Assembly (NCBI GenBank): GCA_009829735.1 | Contig: CM020618.1 | Coordinates: forward strand, 33,270,894 to 33,334,893 | From: Pyropia yezoensis | Lineage: Eukaryota; Rhodophyta; Bangiophyceae; Bangiales; Bangiaceae | Direction of reading: 5' to 3' | Length of the DNA: 64,000 nt | Shown: piece after piece, positions 55,403 through 64,000 of the stretch | Position numbering within the stretch: position 1 is the first letter of the stretch | How the letters are laid out: every line of letters begins with the position of its first letter | Translations under genes and position numbers: made by a program | The notes under the pieces: model-generated | Databases searched by the model: none | Seen by the model: the letters and a program-made list of their open reading frames with translations, nothing else | Told to the model about the DNA's origin: nothing

Positions 55403-56251
55403 TGGGGTAGAACTGGCCTCACGCAGGGGACAGGGCGCGCTACACGGGGGCGGGAGACAGCTGGTCTGACCCGTTTCTCCCATTGCATTTGATCTCGATT
55501 TTCTTTAAGTAAGGGATACTTCTTTGCTTGATAGTAAATCCAACATGGATTTGAGGGTTTTCTGCATTTTATCGTCTTGAATTTTTGTGTGGCCCGGTGG
55601 GCAGGTGCTGGGGTGGGAGATTCTGAGTGGCGAGATTCTGAAAGGACCCTTGAGGGATAATGGGAGGGACAGCGGGGCATGGCCTCGCTACCCCGTCCCG
55701 ACCAAGAAACCGTTGGCCCACACACCATCATCCCTTCCAATATGGAGTGACAAAACGAACTAGCCCCCCCGTATGTAGGACTTGGATCTGTCAGGAGGTC
55801 TTCTTACATTTGCTCGGAGGCACTGTCATATTTGTAATTAAGTCGCATGGGGAGCCCGGGGTGGGGTGGGTGAAGGGGGGTGAGGGGGGGGGGCGGGGGG
55901 GGGGGGCGAAAGGCTCGGGGGAGGGGTGGGGCGCGGTGCCCGCGGGTACAAGCAGCCGCCGCCGCCGCCGCCGCCGCCGCCGGGCGGGGTGGCGAGGGGG
56001 GCTCCGGGGGGGCCGCCACCCGGCCGAATGGGGTGGGGCGTGCGGGGCGGGGCGTTTGGACGCCCGGGAAGAAGTGAGGGTCGCTCCGCGACCCCGAGTA
56101 CGAATTAGTCTTGCTTTGGGGTTGGTAGATTGCCCCACAACAGGGGTAGCGTGTGTGTGACTTGCAGTTCTTTCGGTTCCCGCGACACGGGAGGCAGCCC
56201 TTGTACACCACCCCAACCTGGGCGCTGAGTGTGCAAGTGATATTTGTCACA
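55403..56251 (+). repeat. Family-A-like 5' LTR interrupted by ~370-bp insertion
   Basis: 55403-55734 matches the diverged LTR at 27595 on the plus strand. 56107-56251 resumes with the ATTGCCCCACAACAGGG region and ends TGTCACA. The intervening 55735-56106 is foreign: G-runs (about 55860-55915), a (GCC)n run at about 55960-55982 and no ORF of note. Confidence 0.7.
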
Positions 56252-56253
56252 GT

Positions 56254-56271
56254 TCGTGGAGCAGCAGGGGA
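56254..56271 (+). other. Primer-binding-site-like sequence
   Basis: CGTGGAGCAGCAGGGG follows the LTR end, matching the family-A primer site with two or three changes. Confidence 0.55.
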
Positions 56272-56370
56272 CAGAGGTAAGCTTTACCTCCGGGTGCACC
56301 CGGGTGTAGGGCGCCCTCTGTCTCAGAGGAACGTTGCTCTTGTTCTGTGTCGCGCGGATCGTTAGCCATT

Positions 56371-56447
56371 ATGGCTGGATCGGACCCCCCATCGTCCGGG
56401 GAGCACACGGGTGACGTACGTACTTCAGTGCCATTGAATACTGGTGT
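56371..56447 (+). pseudogene. N-terminal relic of family-A-like gag
   Basis: The frame from ATG 56371 reads MAGSDPPSSGEHTGDVRTSV, nearly the same as the start of the intact Gag (MASSDPPSSGEYTGDARTSV). Similarity ends after about 25 residues. No in-frame ATG exists just upstream, supporting the inner start for the intact gene. Confidence 0.8.
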
Positions 56448-56540
56448 AAGAATTTCCCCCCTAATCCAATACCTCACACCTAAAGGTTAAGACCTGGGAC
56501 CTCTCCTTACAGATCCTGCTGAACCAACTCCTGGCAAAAT

Positions 56541-56950
56541 TGTGGAATAAGTGTTGATCAGTAAAAGGATATGGGACCGACCGACGCCCGGAAGGCACAG
56601 CGACAGCTATTACCGTAAAGGCAATGAAGACAATCCTTTAGCTCTCAGACAATCGATGGGGAGCATGCCGGCCGAACGGCGGCGGCGAGCCCCCACGTCG
56701 CAGGTTGGGGCGAAGTAACATGCTGGTCGAGCGACCGAGCGGAGGCCAGGCGGCCGATCGCTACGAGCATGGCAATCAACATAAAATATCCGTCCAAGGC
56801 AAGGACAGATAAACAGAACAAAACAAAAGTAGTCCCCCAAAGGGCGAGCCACAAGTGGGCCCATACCGACAAGGTTGGGGCCACCAGTCAGGGGGGCTAC
56901 TAGCCAGAAAATACCGGAGTTCGGTGCAAAGGGCGGATATGCTACATGCA
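56541..56950 (-). repeat. Family-B LTR-like region, copy 2
   Basis: Aligned by eye with 29108-29520 from TGTGGAATAAGTGTTGATCA onward. The inner boundary toward the antisense ORF is not resolved. Confidence 0.5.
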
Positions 56951-57467
56951 CCCGTTGCAAGCTTCGAGCCGTCCCGGCGAGATACGATCCGGTGCAACTT
57001 GCAGCCGGTTGTGGCGGCTAGTTTCGTGGTCACCTGCCACCGTGCGGTGGCGAGGGGTCGCGTCAGCGCATTCGGTGCTCCGAGAGGCACCGGGCCGTCT
57101 GGCCGTGGGGCGCTCGCTTGGTGTGTGCTTGGACGGAGGGCCCGTTGGCGGTGCCATATAAGTATCCGGCCCATTGGTGCCGTGGTGCGTCTCGACGTTG
57201 GTCGGTGGATCGCACGTCTGTCGACGGGTGGTCGTTCGCCGGGTTGGCGCTCCGATTGCTGGGCGCGGCGGGTTGACGGCCAGTTGGCCACGGTGCTACG
57301 ATTCGCCTGTTGGCATTACGCAGCCGCAGGCTACGGTGCCGGCTGCCAAGTAGGCAGCCAAGGCGGCACGAGCGGCGAAGGCGGCAAGGCGGCAAGGGCG
57401 AGGTCAGCTACATTGCTGCGCTCCGCCTGTTGGCGTTGATGAGTGGCCTAGGCGGCGCGGCGATTAA

Positions 57468-59411
57468 GTGGTGCGGCCGGTGGGGCTGTTGCTCGAAGCT
57501 ATCGCCGGTAAGGCGCCTGAGATCGCTCCGGCGGTGGCCAGTGGTGAGGCTGGGGCTCCGGAAGATGAGTGCGCGGGTGCCGCTCTGCCGGTAGTGGGTT
57601 GGTACCGTAGCCCACGGGCGACCCACATGGTCGATGGTGTCGGGTTTGTGGCGGACCCGCCGTTGATGGAAGCCGCGCGCACCAATCGGGTGTTGGCCTT
57701 GCAGCGCATCCGCGACGCGCGATGGGCGCCGTTGGCCAACTTCGGGGATGCGTCAACTGACGCACGGTTCTACGAAGGGGAGGCCGTATCGGACGTGCAT
57801 GGTCATGCCGACTTTGGCCGTCAAGGGCCGGAGCGGCAGGCGTACGAGGTCTTGTCGTTGTGCAACGAGTTGTTGCGATACGGGGCGGGTGGTGGTCTTC
57901 ACCATTATCATCGGTGCTTGTATGCTTGGGCGCTTGCCTTTCGTGTTCGGCAGATCGAGACCTTTGTGGTCGCGGCCAACAGCTTCGGCCGTCTCCGCCG
58001 GCTGTGGCCTTCGGCCGTGCTCTTAGCCCGCGACATGGCCGACCGGCATGATGTGCCCATCGCAGAGGACCACGGGTTGGAGGAGTATCTGTCGATGCTG
58101 GCCGACAAGGTGGCTCATGGAGTTGGTCCAGCGGATGTTGATTTTGGTCCTTCGACTTGTTCGCTTCCCAACCCGTTCCGGGATCCGACGACCTCCACTC
58201 GTCTTCGTATGTCGTGTGACCTGGCGCCCATTGAGCGCCGTGGCCTACTGGCTTCGGCTTGGGCATCCAGATTGGTTCGTGGACGCCGTTTCTTCGACTT
58301 GAAGCGTTGGCTTCCGTCGCGCCCGTCGTGGTGGGGCGAGTACGGCCCGTACACGGAGACGCCGTCGGCTCTATCGTACGTAGCCAGTGGGCTTAAGGAC
58401 GCGGACAACGTGGCTTGGGGCGTCGTGTACGACGAGTACTTCTGCTTCTTGCTGACGGCTTGGGTCCATTGGCTTGTCCATGACGGACTATTCTGTTGGT
58501 TGCCGGACCAGGTAACCAAGTGGTTTGACGGGTTGGAAATGGGCCGCTTGGCCGACGGGCCCGGGGGTGAAGAGCGTCTGTCGACGTATCACCGCATGCG
58601 CGACGCTCACTCCGTGTTCCCCTGGACAACTGTCGTCGCCGATGTCCGTCGACGGGATCATCGCACCAAGGCGGCACGCCAGGTCTACGTCAAGTTGGAC
58701 GCGGCAGCCAAGAACGGTTTCGTTCTCCGTCATCCGTGGGGCGCGTTCGACTGGAAGTACGATGCCTCATGGGTGGGAGGTGACGAGTTGCCGGACCGGG
58801 GCGTGTTCCCGGTCGTGGTCGAGAGACCAGTTGTCGTGTGCGGGGCGCGTCTCGTTCGCCGTCGCCGTTGGCTGCCGTGGGGTCAAGTGACCGTACCAAC
58901 CCCGGTGTTGTCGCCTAAGTGTCCCACGGGACGGGCGGCACTGAGCCGATATGGCCGTCGGAGTGGGCCCGTGTTGGTGCTGTTGCCCTCCTAGGTACTG
59001 ACCGGGTGAGTGCCTTGGCCGACCACGTGGTCCCTCGCGGTGCAACGGCTGGGGCGCTAACCATTGCTTGGTCTCGTCAGACCGTTGAACTCGATGAAGT
59101 TCTTCGCCGGGTCAGTGGGATGACTGAGTCGGAGGCCGTTGAGGCTTTGGTGCTTACGACATCCCGGCTGGCGGATCCGTCTCGCATTCGCGATAGCTTG
59201 CTCAGCGAGCTGCGGCGTGTGCCCTCGGTGGAGGCAAGGGAGGCGAGCCCTCGTCGTGTGGATGTTGGTGCCATTCTTGGCGTTCGTCGTCGTCCAGTGT
59301 CGGATGACAAGGAGGAGGATGTGTGTGCCTCGTGCGCCGGTCCGGCGCATGCGCTCGCGCAGTTCGTCTTTTGACGAGGGCACGCGGCGTCGTCGTGCTG
59401 GAGGTGAATGA
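57468..59411 (+). pseudogene. Family-B antisense ORF, copy 2
   Basis: Open from a GTG at 57468 (no in-frame ATG until the VDGVGF region) to 58994, about 508 residues, then continued in another frame at 58919-59374 and again to 59411. Features: LQRIRDARWAPLANFGDAST, TFVVAANSFGRLRRLWPSAV, RPSWWGEYGPYTETPSALSY, LLTAWVHWLVHDGLFCWLPD, and a C-terminal SPRRVDVGAILGVRRRPVS then SRSSSFDEGTRRRR. The WW..PY..P..L / TWV..ML-W-LP..GLE run looks distantly like the middle of the family-A antisense ORF. The frame change near 58900-58990 differs from that in copy 1, so it is decay rather than programmed shifting. Confidence 0.65.
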
Positions 59412-59877
59412 GGGAGGGGTGGGGTGGTGAGAGTGTTGCCGTACGGCTTGTGTTAGACTTGTTTGTACTTGCAGTGGCCAATTGGCTTGGAGGGCTGGCT
59501 TATATGTTTTTGTTTGAACATGAAGGAAGTTCTGGCCAATTCCGTTGTCGTTGTGTCCGACGCTGGGACTGGCCGAAGTATCTTAGACTCTTGACAGAGC
59601 CGTTTGGCTCTTGAGAACCATGCGGCGTGTTCCCAGCGTGGGGTGACCAGGAGTGTGTCCTTTGGACTGGATTGTAATTCTGTGACCACCTGGTCGAGAG
59701 TGTGGATGGGGGGTATCCTCAGGCAGATGCCTTGTGAGTGGGGTTGCTCGTGGGGAGGGACGTGCTTCTCGGGTTGTTAACTCAAACGGCCATAGGGCCT
59801 TGTGAGTTCCGGGAGTTCTCCGAGTGGTTCCCATGTGGGGAAGGTGAAGTTCCGGCATGCCGAAGGCAATGTTGACT

Positions 59878-62800
59878 TCATGTAGTACACAGGAATGCTC
59901 TCATGATCAGAGCGGTCTGGGTTGTCCCATTGGACATTAGCCTGTACCACCCCCCATGGGTCGACGTAGACCGCAGAATGTTGGGCTGCCGAATAGTGGC
60001 GCTAGCGCAAGTGAGCGCGGCAAGTCCAGTTGCCAAGGCGACCTTGGTGGTCGGCTTGCGTCGTTTTCGCCACGTGTATCCAGGTATTTCTACCTTCTTG
60101 GACCTCAAATGTCGAATGACTAAGTTACGTGGCAGATTTTCAACCGGTTCCCACGTGTCATCCTTGGGGGTATAGCCGTACCATCGCACCTGGAATTCGT
60201 AGGAATCACCGGTCTTACGATGAGACACGAGCTTGTCGATGACGTACTCGTCGTGGACAGTCGGCTCGGGTCGTGGTTTGTCAAACCCATCGAGCAGTTG
60301 GTGCGGTGCGGACTCTTCCGCGTCGTCGGGGCGTGGTGCCGCAGTGGCGTGGTCGCTGTTGATGCGCTTTTCGGTCCATCGACGTCGATGACGAACGTTT
60401 AATCGTCGGCGTCGACGACGGTGAACGGCTCAATGGCCTTGCTCTGCAGCTTATTAGCTCGTTGGTGGTTTGTCGTGTAGACATAGTCACCGATCTTGAT
60501 CTTACGGTTGCGATCCCCAATGTGGGCATCGAAGTTACGCTTGTAACGTTGTTGCGTCTTCGTAAGCGCTTTTACAACGGTAGATATCTGCAGTCTCAGT
60601 CGGGCCATGAAATCTCGCTTCCTTGCGAGTTGGGGGACGTCACTCAGCGTGCCGCGCGGGGTGAGGGGTGTGCCAGGTCGCAAGTTGCGGACTGACAAGT
60701 TCGGCACTCGACGCGGTATAACCAGTTCGAATGGTGCCAGTCCTGTGGACCGATGTGGTTGGCTGTTGTAAGCCATGGGGAGGACGGGCAGAAGTTCGTC
60801 CCAGCGCTTGGGGTCCTCCGTGACGTAGTGTCGAAGTTGGGTAGCAATCGTTCGCTTATACCTTTCCACTTGACCATTGGTCTGCGGGTGGTAGGCGGTG
60901 GTCCGCATCGTCTCAACACCGAGTACCTTCATCACAGCGATGAAGAAGTTCGACATAAACTGTGGGCCTTGATCGGATAACAATCTTGTCCGGGGGTCCG
61001 TAGCACGCGATCCAGTGCTCAATAACGGCGGATGAAACCGAGATGGCAGTGATGGTCTTCAGTGCTATGCACTTGGTGAGCTTGGCGAACCGGTCGGTAA
61101 TGACCAAGATGAACCGGTTTCCGCTTTTACTCGCAGGCAACGGGCCAAGGATGTCAATTGACAACTCCGTCAATGGTTCCGAAGCTGGGAACAGGGTGAG
61201 TGGTGTCGTATGCTTGCGCAGCGCCAACCGGTTTTGGGCACATTGGTGCAGTTGGTGATAGTGCTGTGGATATCAGATATCATGGACGGCCAGTGAAACA
61301 TTTTTCTCATGGTGAAGTACATCTTGTTCATGCCCGGGTGGGCGGCGGTGGTCGCGATGTGTTGGAGCTTCAAGATGTTTTCTTGTTGCGACTTGGGTAT
61401 GACCAGTTAATTTCCATGGGGTGTCTTGCGACGCAGCGCGTTGGCGTCATCAATAATGAACGACTTGTGACCTCCCTTGGCGATGCTGTCCATGATTAAC
61501 TTGCAGAAGTCATCCGATTGCTGCTTGTCTATGACATCGTAGTAGTCGACGGGTGTCGGGTCGGACTTACCCGTGTACCGATGGGTTTGAACGCCGTGTG
61601 CCGTCTGGGCAAGCGCCAGGCATGAAATGTCATCGTTGATGGGCTAAGTAACCGCGTTGTCGTCCGCTCTGGACAGAAAACTGGGCAAATGGTGGCTGGC
61701 ATCAGGCTTGTACTTGAGTTCGAAGTCAACCTCTGCTAGGCGCATACGCCATCGCATTAGTCTCCCGCTTGAATCGGCAGTGCTGTATATCCAGCTAAGG
61801 CTCTGGTGTTCCGAGCGGATTGCAAAGCGTTGACCTTCGAGGAAGCGCCTCAATTTGAGGACAGCCCGCATGATGCCTAGGCATTCTTTCTCCGTTTTGG
61901 AGTAGTTGAGCTCCGCTGTGTTGAGTGCTCGGCTCCAGTAACCAACGGGCTGTAGGTTGCCGTCATCGTCCGATTGGAGCAGTGTGCACCCAAGTTGATA
62001 CGCACTTGCATCGACATCCAGTTTCACTTCACGTCCGGCCTTTGGTACGGCTAAGATGGGAGGGTGCACCAGGGCGTCACGGAGGTCTTCGAAGGCGGCC
62101 TGCTCCTCAGCTGAGGGTAGCGCCAAGTCCGGTGGGACTTCCTTTTTTGTCAACGCGTTGAGCGGTCGTGCTCGCTTAGTGAAGTCGACTACAAATCGTC
62201 GGTAGACGTTGCACATGCCGAGGAAACGCTTGAGTTGGGTCTTGGTCTTCGGGAATGTCGCGTGACGCAGCGCTTCCGTGTTATTGTTTAGAACGAGGAT
62301 TTTGCCAGGTGTTATGCTGTGGCCGAGGTACTCCACCTCGTTGGAGAACCACTTGCACTTCTCCAGATTGAGAGTAACGCCCGCTTCCCTATGTCGGGTG
62401 AGGATGGTGTCTACCTCATGGATGTGTTGTTTGGCGGTTGCCGAGAATATGATAACGTCGTCGAAGTAGACAAGGCAAACTTGCCACTTGAGTCCGGACA
62501 GGATAATATCCAGGGCTCGTTGGAAGCTGCCGGCGCGTTGGTCAAGCCGAATGGCATTGTTGTCCAGTCGAAGATGCCGTAGTGCGTCGTGAAGGCCGTC
62601 TTTTATCGGTCCTCCTTTCGCAGGGGTACTTGCCAATACCTTGCAGTGTAGTCGAGAGACGTGAAGACCTTGGCGTCTGCGAGGGAGTCGAGGCAGTCCT
62701 CCATACGAGGAAGTGGGTACGCATTTTTCTTGGTGACGCTGTTCAATCGTCGATAATCGACGCAGAACCAGGCCTTCCCGTTTTTCTTCGGGACAATGAC

Positions 62801-63889
62801 GACGGGACTGGCCCAGTCACTGTGGCTTGGTTTGATTACCTTGAGCTTCAACATCTTGTTGATCTGGTCGACAATGATCGCCCGTTTGATCGCACCGGCT
62901 CGGTATGGTTGAGCTCGTATGGGGGCGATCCCTGGTGGGGTGACGATGGCATGCTCAGTAGCGTGTATGACTCCGAGAGTCCCGTCCCACATCTTGCCGT
63001 GTTTGGCTAGCATCGTCTTGATTTGCGCACGCAAATACTCTGGCGCATCTTGAAAGTCGATGTCGTCGAGTGACGGTTTTGTTTGCTCGTCCTTCGGCGC
63101 CGCCGGGGCGACTTTATCCGTTGGAGCCGTGAGTACTTGATCAAGGTGTTGTTCGGCGAACGCCACGATGCTGCCCTTGCGGATGATGGTCATGTCTGGC
63201 CCAAAGTTGCACACCTTTACCAGGAATGGTTCGTTCGGGTTGAGTGTTGCAACTCCTCGGGAAATTGCCATTGACTTGTGTCTGCAAAGACGTGCGTTTG
63301 GCTGCGGCGTAACCAGGCCGGGGTCTTCACATCTGACCATGATCCATTGTTCGGTCTTGCCGTTGATTCGTGTTTGCTTACACGCGCGGACCTTGGATGA
63401 TCCTTCGGGCCATTATGGTTCCATAACATTGTTGTACCGGATGCCCAAGATGGGAGAGTGAGCCGTCGAACGATTGTTCGAGGCTTGCCAAACGATACGT
63501 TTGAGTCGGGGCCAGATTGCCTCCACGTGCTTGTCCAAAAACTCGGTGCCGAGGATGCATTTGACCGACAGGTTCGGGGTAACGTAGAACCGTTCAAATG
63601 CTTGAACCCCCCCGGTGTCGATGAACAGGTAGATGCCTTGTGGCGCGTTGATCGTTTGCCCACTGGCACCAACCATGTGCGGGGCATTGTGTAGAGTTGT
63701 CGCGTGGTCACGCCAATGTGGCCGCAAGACATCCGGTCGGATGAGGTTGACACCTTCCCCGGTGTCAAGTACGGGCCTTAAGCTTGGCGTATTTGCAAGC
63801 TCAGTGCCGATACAGGCTGAGATCTCATAGTGCCGATGGGCTTTGCTTAGGATCTTGGTGATCTTACGTCTTGCGGGTCGTTTGGGCAA
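59878..63889 (-). pseudogene. Family-B pol, multiply frameshifted
   Basis: Protease: 63889-63413 (VLDTGEGVNLI). RT fingers: 63340-62603 (FCVDYRRLNSVTKKNAYPLP, TSLDYTARYWQVPL). RT palm, with YFDD, and RNase H (KLDVDASAYQLGC): 62636-61644. Integrase zinc site: 61373-61170. Integrase core: 61227-60913 (SIDILGPLP) and 61022-60399 (LLSDQGPQF, TNGQVERY). Chromodomain: 60228-59878 (FQVRWYGYTPKDDTWEPVENLP). At least five frame changes; YFDD replaces the YLDD of family A. Clearly related to, but well diverged from, family A. Confidence 0.82.
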
Positions 63890-63924
63890 GGGTGCGTCGG
63901 GGACACTGCCCGCCGGTCCTCGAC

Positions 63925-64000
63925 TTACTTGTTTTTTGAGTCAGCCTTGCCGTCACCAACGTCATCGCTCTCGTCCTCGTCCGAGTCTGGGAGGACTTCG
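63925..64000 (-). CDS. Family-B Gag, C-terminal end (partial)
   Basis: From the window edge the minus strand reads an acidic tail ending SDDVGDGKADSKNK and TAA at 63925-63927. Position before pol and the Ser/Asp-rich style match the end of family-A Gag. Unlike family A, the gag stop and the first pol ATG seen (63889) are about 36 bp apart. Confidence 0.5.
   Translation of the reverse strand, partial: EVLPDSDEDESDDVGDGKADSKNK

Larger units (their letters stand above)
56541..64000 (-). mobile_element. Family-B chromovirus, decayed copy 2, runs off the window
   Basis: In element sense (right to left): gag C-terminus, pol with protease, RT, RNase H, integrase and chromodomain in broken frames, about 460 bp of spacer, antisense ORF, leader and an LTR-like region. 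The layout is the same as family A. The 5' part lies beyond base 64000. Confidence 0.8.

Noticed and set aside
58880-58994. Programmed frameshift in the family-B antisense ORF
   Set aside because: Copy 1 and copy 2 change frame in different directions at this place, so decay is simpler.
1-64000. CRISPR arrays, tRNA or rRNA genes, bacterial operons
   Set aside because: No regularly spaced short repeats with unique spacers, no cloverleaf-like sequence noticed, no rRNA-like conserved segments, and gene style is eukaryotic.

Overview
This looks like a window of a GC-rich nuclear genome from a eukaryote. It holds several classes of eukaryotic transposon, two host-type intron-poor genes, long C- or G-rich low-complexity tracts and one run of 500 N. 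A bangiophyte red alga (Porphyra/Pyropia type) is my best guess from composition and gene style; that is inference. No rRNA, tRNA, operon or CRISPR was seen.

Layout. 0-8 kb: C-rich spacer, a broken CACTA/TNP2-like transposase (2079-4856), a 90-bp minisatellite inside a doubtful ORF (6299-7708), and two clusters of a GCGATATCGC dyad. 8794-9550: a complete but internally deleted Tc1/mariner element with TIRs and TA duplications. 9641-26276: a Ty3/gypsy chromovirus ('family A', sense on the minus strand) drawn as LTR-internal-LTR-internal-LTR, flanked by ACAAG duplications and interrupted by the N gap. The right unit has intact gag and pol; the left unit has an intact extra ORF lying antisense between pol and the 3' LTR. 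27-32.5 kb: family-A fragments, a solo LTR and a decayed copy of a second chromovirus ('family B') that also has an antisense ORF. 32.5-33.2 kb: a fragment resembling the C-terminus of DNA ligase IV. 35.4-39.2 kb: two convergent host genes, an Iwr1-like protein and a secreted S1-family serine protease. 39-55 kb: mostly GC-rich low-complexity DNA with an IS630/Tc1-like transposase pseudogene (44.3-45.1 kb) and an AT-richer island of unrecognised coding relics (53.8-55.1 kb). 55.4-64 kb: an interrupted family-A LTR with its gag start, then a longer decayed family-B element running off the end.

Main message. Two diverged chromovirus families each carry a long ORF opposite to gag-pol, downstream of the integrase/chromodomain. 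The two products look distantly alike and both end in an Arg/Ser-rich tail, which suggests a conserved antisense gene. Family A is also peppered with short perfect dyads built on a CAA(G/C)TTG core, and a cluster of related hairpins lies outside any element at 34.9 kb. The two family-A units differ almost only by homopolymer length around the N gap, so the tandem is probably an assembly artefact of one element.
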